Assembly (NCBI GenBank): GCA_046347045.1
Contig: JAXMGX010000002.1
Span: forward strand, 1-64,000
Direction: 5' to 3'
Source: ZC4RG30 sp046347045
GTDB taxonomy: Bacteria > Pseudomonadota > Gammaproteobacteria > Steroidobacterales > Steroidobacteraceae
DNA: 64,000 bases
In this document: positions 17,417 to 27,026 of the stretch, one piece after another
How positions within the stretch are numbered: position 1 is the stretch's first letter
Layout: each line of letters opens with the position of its first letter
The notes under the pieces: generated by a model
The model's database searches: none
What the model was told of the DNA's origin: nothing
Seen by the model: only the letters and a program-made list of their open reading frames with translations
Translations under genes and position numbers: made by a program

Positions 17417-17448
17417 AGGGCCCGCCGCGTGCGGGCCTTGTTCGTTTT
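17417..17448 (+). terminator. Rho-independent terminator of rpsT
   Basis: AGGGCCCGC (17417-17425) pairs with GCGGGCCTT (17431-17439), one G-U pair, 5-nt loop. The T-rich run TTGTTCGTTTT follows. It is 28 bp after the rpsT stop and just before murJ. Confidence 0.8.
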
Positions 17449-17472
17449 GGCCCTCACGTATCATGGCGGTCC

Positions 17473-19098
<1,626 letters not shown>

Positions 19099-19118
19099 AG
19101 CCGGGCGGCGGCTGAAAC

Positions 19119-20330
19119 TCAGCGCCGACGCCTGCCGGCTGCCGCGGCCTTCCTGGCCGCTTTTTTCGCGGCTTTCGCCACGACTTTCCCGCGTGCCTTC
19201 GCGGCGGACTTCGCCGGCTTGCGCGCTGCAGGTTTGCCCTCTGCAGCCTTGCGCGCACGCACCGGCTTTTCCACCGGCACCTCGAGCGTGCCGCGAATGC
19301 CCGACACATCCTCACCAGCCGCAATGCGCTCGATGAGCTGCATCACCGCCGCGCTCAATTCGCGCGTTCCCTCGCCGGTGGCGCCGGAGATCAGGAACGC
19401 GGGCCCGGTGTGCTTCAGCTTGCGCGCGATGGACACGGCGCGCTGGCGCGCATCCTCCAGCGGCAGCAGGTCCATCTTGTTCAACACCAGCCAGCGCGGC
19501 TTCTTCGCAAGGTCCGCGCTGTATTTCTTCAACTCGCCGACGATGGCGCGTGCGTCCTGCACCGGATCCGCAGCCGGATCGAGCGGCGCGATGTCGATCA
19601 GATGCAGCAGCACGCGCGTGCGCTGCAGGTGTTTCAGGAAACGGTGCCCGAGACCCGCGCCCTCGGCCGCGCCTTCGATCAGCCCGGGAATATCGGCCAT
19701 CACGAAGCTGCGGTGCTGACCTACGTCCACCACGCCAAGATTCGGATACAGCGTGGTGAAGGGGTAATCCGCCACGCGCGGCCGCGCCGCGGACACCGCG
19801 CGGATCAGCGTGGACTTGCCGGCATTCGGCAATCCCAGCAGGCCCACGTCGGCGATCACCTTCATCTCGAAATTCAGCGTGCGCTTCTCGCCGGGCAGAC
19901 CGGGACCGAACTGCCGCGGCGCGCGGTTGGTGCTCGACTTGAAACGTGTGTTGCCGAAGCCGCCCTTGCCGCCCTCGGCCACCTTCAGGAGCTGGCCTGC
20001 GGCCGCAAGGTCTCCCAGCTCCTCGCCGGTGTCGGCGTCGGTGACCGTGGTGCCCACGGGCACGTCGATGTACATGTCCTCGCCGCCGCGACCGGTACAG
20101 TCGTTGCCGGATCCGCCCTCGCCGTTCTTCGCCTTGTACAGGCGCTGGATGCGAAAATCCGCCAGCGTGTTGATGCCATCCTTCGCGCGCAGCCACACGC
20201 TGCCGCCCATGCCGCCATCGCCACCATCAGGACCGCCGAAGGGAATGAACTTCTCGCGCCGGAAGCTGACGCAGCCGCGCCCGCCGTTGCCGGCCTGCAC
20301 CCTGACAAGTGCTTCATCGACGAATTTCAT
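19119..20330 (-). CDS. obgE: GTPase ObgE/CgtA with a long basic tail
   Basis: An essential 50S-assembly and stress GTPase. The 403-residue protein has the glycine-rich Obg fold (residues 1-159; GGDGGMGGSVW, GEGGSGNDCTGRGGED) and the G domain with GLPNAGKST (P-loop), DIPGLIEGAAEGAGLG (switch II) and NKMD. The last ~60 residues are an Ala/Lys/Arg-rich tail (KPAARKPAKSAAKARG...) ending GRRRR, more basic than the tails I know. It is third in rplU-rpmA-obgE, after an intergenic hairpin that may lower its expression against the ribosomal genes. Confidence 0.95.
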   Translation of the reverse strand: MKFVDEALVRVQAGNGGRGCVSFRREKFIPFGGPDGGDGGMGGSVWLRAKDGINTLADFRIQRLYKAKNGEGGSGNDCTGRGGEDMYIDVPVGTTVTDADTGEELGDLAAAGQLLKVAEGGKGGFGNTRFKSSTNRAPRQFGPGLPGEKRTLNFEMKVIADVGLLGLPNAGKSTLIRAVSAARPRVADYPFTTLYPNLGVVDVGQHRSFVMADIPGLIEGAAEGAGLGHRFLKHLQRTRVLLHLIDIAPLDPAADPVQDARAIVGELKKYSADLAKKPRWLVLNKMDLLPLEDARQRAVSIARKLKHTGPAFLISGATGEGTRELSAAVMQLIERIAAGEDVSGIRGTLEVPVEKPVRARKAAEGKPAARKPAKSAAKARGKVVAKAAKKAARKAAAAGRRRR

Positions 20331-20341
20331 GTCGGTCCCTC

Positions 20342-20370
20342 AAAACACAAACCCCGGCGCGAGGCCGGGG
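20342..20370 (-). terminator. Terminator/attenuator between rpmA and obgE
   Basis: On the minus strand CCCCGGC, a 5-nt loop and GCCGGGG form a 7-bp GC stem (20352-20370), followed by TTTGTGTTTT. It lies in the 69-bp rpmA-obgE gap, so it probably ends part of the transcripts and lets the rest read into obgE. Confidence 0.7.
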
Positions 20371-20399
20371 CTTGCAGCAAATGCGTGATGCGTAATCCC

Positions 20400-20657
20400 T
20401 TATTCGGGAATCACGTTCACGAAAGTGTGGCCACCAGCGCCCTTGGTCTTGAACTCCACCTTGCCGTTCACCAGCGCGAACAGCGTGTGGTCGGTGCCCG
20501 TGCCCACGCCCGCACCGGCGCGCATCGGCGTGCCACGCTGACGGACCAGGATGTTGCCGGCCAGCACCGACTCGCCGCCGAACTTCTTCACGCCCAGCCG
20601 CTTGCTGTGCGATTCGCGGCCGTTGCGGGTGCTGCCGCCTGCTTTCTTGTGTGCCAT
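20400..20657 (-). CDS. rpmA: 50S ribosomal protein L27
   Basis: An 85-residue L27, the usual length. It begins MAHKKAGGSTRNGRESHSKR, the conserved N-terminus that reaches the peptidyl-transferase centre, and continues with GGESVLAGNILVRQRGT. It follows rplU by 9 bp with GGAG-type ribosome site (AAGGAGC just upstream). No N-terminal extension of the Firmicutes kind is present. Confidence 0.97.
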   Translation of the reverse strand: MAHKKAGGSTRNGRESHSKRLGVKKFGGESVLAGNILVRQRGTPMRAGAGVGTGTDHTLFALVNGKVEFKTKGAGGHTFVNVIPE

Positions 20658-20666
20658 TGCTGCTCC

Positions 20667-20975
20667 TTAAGCGATGCCGGTGATCTTCACCAGCGTGTAC
20701 TGCTGGCGATGATTGCCGCCGCGCTTGTAGTGCTTGCGGCGCCGGAACTTCACGATGACCTTCTTCTCGCCCTGGCCGTGGCTTTCGACGGTGGCGGAAA
20801 CCTTGGCACCCGCGACGCGCGGCTTGCCGATCTTGATGTTGGCCCCATCGGCCACCAGCAGGACTTCATCGAATGAAACAGACGAACCCGGCGCGGCGTC
20901 GAGCTTTTCGACCTTGAGCAGGCTGTCTTTTTCGACCCGGTACTGCTTTCCACCGGTGGCGATCACGGCGTACAT
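20667..20975 (-). CDS. rplU: 50S ribosomal protein L21
   Basis: A 102-residue L21. MYAVIATGGKQYRVEKDS at the start and VIVKFRRRKHYKRGGNHRQ near the end are diagnostic. I start at ATG 20975, since family members begin MYAVI and GGAG lies just upstream. An in-frame Met 15 bp earlier only adds MESPS. It is first in rplU-rpmA-obgE and carries a strong promoter 31 bp upstream. Confidence 0.96.
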   Translation of the reverse strand: MYAVIATGGKQYRVEKDSLLKVEKLDAAPGSSVSFDEVLLVADGANIKIGKPRVAGAKVSATVESHGQGEKKVIVKFRRRKHYKRGGNHRQQYTLVKITGIA

Positions 20976-21005
20976 CGAGGGGGACTCCAAAACGGAAGGC
21001 CGCGC

Positions 21006-21034
21006 ATTCTAATGGCCTGCCCCGCCCCGGTCAA
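21006..21034 (-). promoter_or_regulatory. Strong sigma70 promoter of rplU-rpmA-obgE
   Basis: On the minus strand TTGACC (21034-21029), 17 bp, then TAGAAT (21011-21006). Both boxes are 5 of 6 to consensus with ideal spacing. The rplU start codon lies 30 bp downstream of the -10 box. Confidence 0.8.
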
Positions 21035-21149
21035 ACCTTCATTTGGCCTATTTCCCACGGCCAAACAGCCACTTGGATCCGTCCCTGCCGGTGCAACTGA
21101 TAACATTCGGCCCGGAATGGGAAGCCCCGGAAAACGGGGTCGGGGAAGG

Positions 21150-22148
21150 ATGCAGACGCTGGAGGAAATCCGGGGGTTGGTGGCGGGCGATCTGGCCGCC
21201 GTGGACGGGGTGATCCGCGCCCGGCTGGCGAGCGCCGTGCCACTGGTCAGTCAGGTGGCCGAGCACATCGTGGCCGGCGGCGGCAAGCGCCTGCGGCCGC
21301 TGATCGTGCTGCTGTCGGCCCATGCCGCGGCCGGCGGGCGCCCGCTGCCCGGCGACCGGCAGCACCAGGCCGCCGCCTTCATCGAGTTCATCCACACCGC
21401 CACGCTGCTGCACGACGATGTGGTGGATCACTCCTCGATGCGCCGCGGCCGCGAGACCGCCAATGCCGTGTTCGGCAACGAGGCCAGCGTGCTGGTGGGC
21501 GATTTCGTCTACTCCCGCGCCTTCCAGATGATGGCCGCCATCGGCGTGCAGCGGGTCATGGAGATCATGGCCGACGCCACCAATGTGATCGCCGAGGGCG
21601 AGGTGCTGCAGCTGATGAATGCGCAGGACCCGGAAACCACCGAAGAACGCTACCTCGAGGTGATCTACCGCAAGACCGCGCAACTCTTCGAGGCCGGCGC
21701 AGAAGTCGCCGCCGTGCTCTGCGGCGGCAGCCCCGAAGTTCAGCGGGCGCTGGCGACTTATGGCAAACACCTGGGCACCGCCTACCAGCTCGTCGACGAT
21801 GTGCTCGACTATCGCTCCGATCCGGCCAGCCGCGGCAAGAACCTCGGCGAAGACCTGGCGGAGGGCAAGATGACGCTGCCGCTGATCCACGCGCTGCGCA
21901 ATGCCACGCCGGCCGACCGCGAGCTGATCTGCAACGCCATCCTGCATGCCGGCGAAGGCGCCCAGCGCCGGGGCGACCTCGAGCGGATCATTGCCGCCAT
22001 CGATGCCAGTGACGGCATCGGCTACACGCGGCGCCGCGCCGAGGCCGAATCGCAGGCCGCGGTGGATGCACTGGGCGCCGTGCCCGCATCCCCGTACCGG
22101 GATGCACTGGCCACGCTTGCCCGGGTGGCCGTGGGCCGTGACCGCTGA
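21150..22148 (+). CDS. ispB: Octaprenyl/polyprenyl diphosphate synthase
   Basis: A 332-residue trans-prenyltransferase that builds the ubiquinone side chain from IPP. The first aspartate-rich motif is LLHDDVVDHSSMRRG, the second LVDDVLDYRSD, with GGGKRLRP for substrate binding. Length and the EGEVLQLMN block match IspB. I start at ATG 21150 (MQTLEEIRGL), as 46 upstream in-frame residues look unlike the family. It is divergent from rplU as in other gammaproteobacteria, and tRNA-Pro follows 23 bp later. Confidence 0.95.
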   Translation: MQTLEEIRGLVAGDLAAVDGVIRARLASAVPLVSQVAEHIVAGGGKRLRPLIVLLSAHAAAGGRPLPGDRQHQAAAFIEFIHTATLLHDDVVDHSSMRRGRETANAVFGNEASVLVGDFVYSRAFQMMAAIGVQRVMEIMADATNVIAEGEVLQLMNAQDPETTEERYLEVIYRKTAQLFEAGAEVAAVLCGGSPEVQRALATYGKHLGTAYQLVDDVLDYRSDPASRGKNLGEDLAEGKMTLPLIHALRNATPADRELICNAILHAGEGAQRRGDLERIIAAIDASDGIGYTRRRAEAESQAAVDALGAVPASPYRDALATLARVAVGRDR

Positions 22149-22171
22149 TACACTCCCGCGCCCAACGCAGT

Positions 22172-22248
22172 CGGGATGTAGCTCAGCCTGGTAGAGCACT
22201 ACGTTCGGGACGTAGGTGTCGCAGGTTCAAATCCTGTCATCCCGACCA
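22172..22248 (+). tRNA. tRNA-Pro (anticodon CGG)
   Basis: A 77-nt cloverleaf: acceptor CGGGATG/CATCCCG, D-arm TAGCTCAGCCTGGTAGAGCA, anticodon stem CTACG/CGTAG with loop TTCGGGA (anticodon CGG at 22206-22208, reading CCG), T-arm AGGTTCAAATCCT, and an encoded CCA. The C1 start of the acceptor is usual for bacterial tRNA-Pro. Confidence 0.97.
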
Positions 22249-22296
22249 AATCTGTTGCGGCATATCGCATCGCAGCGCCCACGGCGCATGGCGCCT

Positions 22297-23202
22297 TCAC
22301 GGACTGACAGCCACTGCTTCCTCGGGCCGGGCGGAAAAGCTCGCGCGCATCCGCCTCACGTCGGCCTTGTGGCCAGTGATGATCTCGAACGCCAGCGCCG
22401 CCTGCCCGATCACCATCCCCGACCCGTTCAGCACGCGGCAGCCGCGCTCGCGCGCCGCGCGCAGCAATGCGGTCTCGAGGGGGAAGTAGACTATGTCCGC
22501 CACCCACAGCCGCGGCTCGATCAACGCTGCATCGATGGGGGTTCCGGGATGGGCGGACATTCCCACGGGCGTTGCATTCACCAGGCCATCCGTATCGCGG
22601 ATGACATCGGCGCTTGCCCTGGCCGGGCTGATCTGCCGATCGGGAAAGCGCGAATGCAGCGCGACCGCCAATCCTTTCGCGCGCGACTCGTCCACATCGA
22701 CGATGCGCAGCACGCGGGTGCCCAGCGACAGCAGCGCCGCGGCCACCGCAGATCCTGCCCCGCCCGCCCCCAGTTGCAGCACGCGCTCGAGCGAAGCGCC
22801 GGCCAGGCCCTCGCGCACGCTGTCGCGGAATCCGGAGTAGTCGGTGTTGTGGCCCGTCATGCGGCCATCGCGGATCGCCACGGTGTTCACCGCGCCGACC
22901 ATCGTGGCGCTGTCCGCCAGCGCACCGAGCAAGGGGATGATGGCCTGCTTGAAGGGATAGGTGACGTTGAAGCCGCAGTAGCCGCTGTCACGAAGCCTGG
23001 CCACCACATCCGCAAGATCGGCGTCGGCCAGGCCGCGCGCATTGAAGTCGATCAGCTCGTAGGTGAGTGGCAGTCCCTGTGCGCGCGCCTCCTGCTCGTG
23101 CAGCCAGGCCGAGCGCGAAGCGAGTATCGAACGGCCGATGAGGCCTGAGCGGAAAACACCGGCGCCCCGCGGGGCGGCGCCGGCTTGGGGGTCAACGGTC
23201 AA
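22297..23202 (-). CDS. NAD-type quinate/shikimate dehydrogenase (AroE superfamily)
   Basis: A 301-residue AroE-fold enzyme. The catalytic pair is Lys85 (NVTYPFK) and Asp121 (NTDYSGF), and the Rossmann loop is GAGGAG at 145-150. After the second strand it reads RIVDVDESRA. Acidic Asp169/Asp171 stand where biosynthetic NADP-dependent AroE has an NRT-type basic motif. Known catabolic quinate/shikimate dehydrogenases that use NAD have this Asp. N-terminal SRSAWLHEQEARAQG also fits that branch. The start is TTG at 23202, overlapping the receptor stop (TTGA). Coupling to an outer-membrane receptor and a nearby QuiC argue for catabolism: quinate to 3-dehydroquinate or shikimate to 3-dehydroshikimate. 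Confidence 0.85.
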   Translation of the reverse strand: MTVDPQAGAAPRGAGVFRSGLIGRSILASRSAWLHEQEARAQGLPLTYELIDFNARGLADADLADVVARLRDSGYCGFNVTYPFKQAIIPLLGALADSATMVGAVNTVAIRDGRMTGHNTDYSGFRDSVREGLAGASLERVLQLGAGGAGSAVAAALLSLGTRVLRIVDVDESRAKGLAVALHSRFPDRQISPARASADVIRDTDGLVNATPVGMSAHPGTPIDAALIEPRLWVADIVYFPLETALLRAARERGCRVLNGSGMVIGQAALAFEIITGHKADVRRMRASFSARPEEAVAVSP

Positions 23203-26150
23203 AAGCTGGCCTTGAGTCCGATGTAATAGGAACGACCGATGGGATCATACAGCGCGACGTCGGTGCCATTCTGCGAGCTGGAGACGAACGGCAGGCCCTT
23301 GTCGAACAGGTTGTTCACGCCGGCGCGAAGTTCCAGTCCCTTGCCGACCTTGAACGTGCCGAACAGATCCCATAGCTGGTAGGCCGGCACGCCCACGCTG
23401 ACATTGGTGGGCGTCAGCACCGCGCTCTGGTCGTCCATCGAGGACTGGTAGCGCCAGCGCAGGCCGGCGCCCAGCCTGTCCATGCGGTAGCCGAAGGTGG
23501 TCAGCGCGCGCCACACGGGCGTGGCCCGCGGCGGCACTGCGCCCGGGCCCGCCCCGCCCACGCTCACGCCGGTGTAATCGAGGAAGGCCGCGCCCGGCAG
23601 CAGCTGCACGCGGTAGCTGTTGAGCCAGGTGAGCGCGGAATCCACCGCGAACTTGCCGGGCACGCTGCCCAGCGCCGGCAGGCCGTAGTGAAGCTGGACT
23701 TCCACGCCATCGGTGCGCAGCGTGCCCAGGTTCTTGTAGGGCGTGGCCACGTTCAGGATCTGGCCGGTCGAATCACGCGAGATCAGCGCGCAGTACTCGT
23801 TGCTGGTGCTGTACTGGGGATTCGAACCATCCAGGTTGTAGCACTTCGACAGCACCGTGAGGCCGGGCACCGTGGAGATCACGTCGTTGATGCGGATGTT
23901 GAAGTAGTCGACCGAAGCCGACGCATCGGCCAGCCAGCCGTCGAGCGCCGAGTTCCACACGAAGCCCAGGTTGTAGGTGTTGGCACGCTCCGGCGTCACG
24001 TTCAGGTTGCCGGAGTTCACCTGGCCCGTGGCGGTGGTGGGGAACTGGTAGCTGCCGATCGCCGCGGCCGGCACGCCCTGCGCCACGCACAGCGAGGCCA
24101 CCTGCGCGGCATTCGCGCCGGTGCGCGCGGTGGAACGCACGTCGCAGGGGTCGCCGATGGAGGCCGGCGGCGTGCCGATCACGAGCTGGGTGCCCTGCGG
24201 CGGCGAGAACAGCTCGGCGATGTTCGGCGCGCGCACGGCGCGCTGCCAGCTGCCGCGCACCAGCAGCGACTCGGCCGGGCGCCAGCGGGCGTCGAACTCG
24301 AAGCTCTTCACCGATCCGGTCACGGAGTAGTCGGAGATGCGCGCCGCGGCGCCCACGCCCAGCTCCTTCGCGAAGGCTGCATCGGCGAGCAGCGGCACGT
24401 CGACCTGCACCGCGAACTCCTTCACCGACACCGCCTTGCGCGCCACCGGCAGCGTGTTCACCACGGCCTCGATGTTGGCGCCGGGGCTGGTCGGCACGTA
24501 GACATTGAAGCCGTTGGGCGAGACCAGGTCGCTGTCGGGGGAGAACTTGTAGGTGTTGCGCCGGTAGTCGGCGAGCAGCGCGAGCTGGGCCTTGCCTGCG
24601 CCGGTGTCGAACAGCTCGCCGTTGACCTGCGCCTGCACCTGCGTCTGGCTCAGGTCCTCGGTGCTCTTGGCGTCCTTGGTGATGAACGCCTGGCAGGCCG
24701 CCGACAGCGCGCGCGCGTTGGCGTCGCCGAAGGGATTGAAGCCGCCGCTGCACAGCGACGCCCCGCCATCGGCAGCATTCAGCAGCCGCTGCACCTGGGT
24801 CTTCAGCACCGCGTTGTGCATGGTCTGGTCATGCACCGAAGCGTCGTAGGAGACGAAGGAATCGAAGGTCCAGCTGCCGCTGATGCGACCCTTGAGGCCG
24901 GCCAGGTACTGGCTGACCTGATAGGCCTCGTCCCACCCCTTGTAGGGAACGCCCACGTAGCGGGCGTTCCAGTTGAACGGCGCATTCGCGGTGGGGCGCG
25001 AGGCCAGCACCGTGCGCAGGTCGGCCGGGATGAACGGGTTCGTCACCGGGATGGTGGTCAGCGCGGGGAACTGCGTGAGGCTGCCGCCGCTGTGCGTGGT
25101 CACGGTGGGATTCACGTACATGAACTGCGCATAGGCGGTCAGCGAATCGTTCAGGTCGTAGTCGGTCTTCAGGAAGGCGCTCTTGCGGTCGAGTCCGTTG
25201 TAGAAGTCGATCTGCTGGCCCACCGGCATGCGCACATTGCCGCCGATCACGGCATAGCCGTTGCTGCCGTTCGGACCCTTGTAGTTCACGGCGCCGGTCT
25301 GCACGAAAAGCGTGCCATCGGCGTTGAAGCCCAGGTTCAGCAGCGGATTGCGCGCGCCGGTGATGCCGTAGCCGGTGAAGATCGTCTGCAGCACGGCCGC
25401 GTTCGGCGCATTGGTGGCCGATGGCACGAAGGTGCCCGTGCCGATGAACGACGAGGGAGTCTTGTCGCTGAAGAATGATCGCGAGCTGCCGTTGACCGGG
25501 TCCTGCTTGGCGTAGCTCACGGCGGCAATGAGATTGCCGCGGCCCTCGGCATACTTGCCGCCGAATGCCACCGAGCCATTCAGGCGCCAGGCGTCGCCAC
25601 GCTCGCTGAGCGAGCTCATGGCGTCCACCTTCACGCCATCGAAGCCGCGCACGGTCTTGAAATTCACGACGCCCGACATGGCGTCGGAGCCGTAGATGGC
25701 CGAGGCGCCGCCGGTGATGGCGTCCACGCCGTCGATGATGGCGTCGGGCAGGATGTTGACGTCGACGTTGCCCGCGATGTCCGACATCGGCAATCGACGG
25801 CCATCGAGCAGCACGAGATTGCGATTGGTGCCCAGGCCATGCAGGTTTATGGTGGCGCGACCGCCCGTGCCCTGCCCGCCGGTGGCGGCGTTGCCGCCGA
25901 CGGTGAAGCCGGGCAGCTGGTTCAGCGCATCGACCAGCGTCGCCTGACCGCTTTCCTCGAGCGCCACGTCGCTGACCGACAGGATGGGGCTGACTGCGGT
26001 GTTGTTGGGCCGCTGGATCAGCGAGCCGGTGACCACGACCTCTTCCAGCGCCGCAGCGTCTGCCGGCGCGTTCTGGGCCTGCGCGGCCGTTCCGATGATC
26101 ATCGCCACGGCGGTCGACACAGCAAACCGCGACGCATTGGTCCGATCCAT
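23199..26150 (-). CDS. TonB-dependent outer-membrane receptor
   Basis: A 983-residue receptor: signal peptide to about residue 25 (AQAQNAP), TonB-box-like EEVVVTGSLIQRP, plug domain (about 50-170; ALNQLPGFTV, LHGLGTNRNLVLLDGRRLP, VDAITGGASAIYGSDAMSGVVNF), then a large barrel ending in YYIGLKASF with terminal Phe. The class imports ligands too large or scarce for porins. Its stop overlaps the dehydrogenase start, so the ligand is likely that enzyme's substrate or an ester of it. A promoter with an embedded inverted repeat lies 51-79 bp upstream, and the TetR gene ends 139 bp upstream on the same strand. A leader hairpin (CCGGCA/TGCCGG, 26173-26189) is also present. Confidence 0.92.
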   Translation of the reverse strand: MDRTNASRFAVSTAVAMIIGTAAQAQNAPADAAALEEVVVTGSLIQRPNNTAVSPILSVSDVALEESGQATLVDALNQLPGFTVGGNAATGGQGTGGRATINLHGLGTNRNLVLLDGRRLPMSDIAGNVDVNILPDAIIDGVDAITGGASAIYGSDAMSGVVNFKTVRGFDGVKVDAMSSLSERGDAWRLNGSVAFGGKYAEGRGNLIAAVSYAKQDPVNGSSRSFFSDKTPSSFIGTGTFVPSATNAPNAAVLQTIFTGYGITGARNPLLNLGFNADGTLFVQTGAVNYKGPNGSNGYAVIGGNVRMPVGQQIDFYNGLDRKSAFLKTDYDLNDSLTAYAQFMYVNPTVTTHSGGSLTQFPALTTIPVTNPFIPADLRTVLASRPTANAPFNWNARYVGVPYKGWDEAYQVSQYLAGLKGRISGSWTFDSFVSYDASVHDQTMHNAVLKTQVQRLLNAADGGASLCSGGFNPFGDANARALSAACQAFITKDAKSTEDLSQTQVQAQVNGELFDTGAGKAQLALLADYRRNTYKFSPDSDLVSPNGFNVYVPTSPGANIEAVVNTLPVARKAVSVKEFAVQVDVPLLADAAFAKELGVGAAARISDYSVTGSVKSFEFDARWRPAESLLVRGSWQRAVRAPNIAELFSPPQGTQLVIGTPPASIGDPCDVRSTARTGANAAQVASLCVAQGVPAAAIGSYQFPTTATGQVNSGNLNVTPERANTYNLGFVWNSALDGWLADASASVDYFNIRINDVISTVPGLTVLSKCYNLDGSNPQYSTSNEYCALISRDSTGQILNVATPYKNLGTLRTDGVEVQLHYGLPALGSVPGKFAVDSALTWLNSYRVQLLPGAAFLDYTGVSVGGAGPGAVPPRATPVWRALTTFGYRMDRLGAGLRWRYQSSMDDQSAVLTPTNVSVGVPAYQLWDLFGTFKVGKGLELRAGVNNLFDKGLPFVSSSQNGTDVALYDPIGRSYYIGLKASF

Positions 26151-26200
26151 ACCCCACCCCTCTATTTCATTGCCGGCAGAAAGTGCCGGTTGGTGGATGA

Positions 26201-26229
26201 TATTTATGGTACGAACTTGTTCCTGTCAA
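26201..26229 (-). promoter_or_regulatory. Promoter of the receptor-dehydrogenase pair
   Basis: On the minus strand a perfect TTGACA (26229-26224), 17 bp, then TAAATA (26206-26201). The -10 is weak, the -35 ideal. The inverted repeat at 26210-26225 fills the spacer and touches the -35 box, a classic repressor position. Confidence 0.65.
26210..26225. promoter_or_regulatory. Predicted TetR operator, site A
   Basis: TACGAACTTGTTCCTG, an imperfect inverted repeat of TACGAACT. The first half-site is identical to that at 33932-33947 before quiC, and 12 of 16 positions agree between the two. The TetR gene next to it is the natural binder. No footprint is implied. Confidence 0.6.
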
Positions 26230-26289
26230 TATTGGAGCGAAGGAAATCCGCCGGGAGCACCCGTTGTGCATTGCAGCAGGAAAAGGAAA

Positions 26290-26970
26290 TCAGGGTCGGC
26301 TGGTGACCCAGGCCAGGATGATGTCCGCCACTTCGCGCGCGCGGCGCGCCACAGCCTCGCGGCTCGACATGTCGATGCCGAAGTTGTGCGCGAAGGTGAA
26401 CTGGTTCGACACGTTGTAGAAGCTCAGCGCCGTGATGTTCATGTGCAGCTTCACTGGGTCGATGCCCTTGCGGAAGCTGCCATCCGACTCGCCGCGTTCG
26501 ATAAGTCGCCGCAGCATCCCGATCACCTGCGAATTGCCGGCCGGCAGGTCCTCGATCTGCTTCAGGTGTTCGGCGCGATGGATGTTCTCGTTCATCACCA
26601 GACGGACCAGCTCCGGATGCTGGGAGTGGTAGCGCACGTCATGCTCGATGAGCCGGCGCAGCGCATCGGCGGCCGTGCCCTTCTCGATGTCGACCCGGCT
26701 CTCGCTCTCGCGCACGCGGCGGTAGGCACGGGCGAGGACGGCACGGTACAGATCATCCTTGCCCTCGAAGTAGTAGTAGATCTTGCGCTTGGTGGCGCGC
26801 CCCGCGATCTCGTCGATGCGCGCGCCGGCAAGGCCCTTGTCCACGAATTCCTGGGTGGCAATGTCGAGTATCTGGTTGATCGCCGCCTCGCGCGCATCGG
26901 CGTGCGATCGACGCGGGCGGCGCGGCGCGGCAGCGGGCGCGCGCGGCTTCCCGGATGTCTTGATCTTCAT
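26290..26970 (-). CDS. TetR-family regulator of the quinate/shikimate island (predicted)
   Basis: A 226-residue regulator. A basic Arg/Lys/Pro-rich leader (about residues 1-22) comes before the TetR helix-turn-helix (AAINQILDIATQEFVDKGLAGARIDEIA, then TKRKIYYYFEGKDDLY). The C-terminal ligand domain (EHDVRYHSQHPELVRLVMNENIHRAEH) resembles regulators of aromatic and hydroxy-acid catabolism. It sits just upstream of the receptor gene on the same strand. I place its operator in that promoter and in the quiC promoter. ATG 26970 is preferred; a GTG three codons earlier is possible. The inducer may be quinate, shikimate or dehydroshikimate (inference). Confidence 0.85.
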   Translation of the reverse strand: MKIKTSGKPRAPAAAPRRPRRSHADAREAAINQILDIATQEFVDKGLAGARIDEIAGRATKRKIYYYFEGKDDLYRAVLARAYRRVRESESRVDIEKGTAADALRRLIEHDVRYHSQHPELVRLVMNENIHRAEHLKQIEDLPAGNSQVIGMLRRLIERGESDGSFRKGIDPVKLHMNITALSFYNVSNQFTFAHNFGIDMSSREAVARRAREVADIILAWVTSRP

Positions 26971-27026
26971 GAGGTGCACTATTTGCCGCGGCCTCGGCGG
27001 CTGTCAATCCAGTGAGGAGCGGATCG

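Noticed and set aside
17436..17464. A murJ promoter (TTGTTC with TATCAT)
   Set aside because: Spacing is only 15 bp and the -35 lies in the terminator T-run, so I did not list it.
23688..25478. A 596-codon plus-strand frame opposite the TonB-dependent receptor
   Set aside because: Composition (His, Arg, Gly, Val) is that of an antisense shadow, with no motif and no ribosome site.
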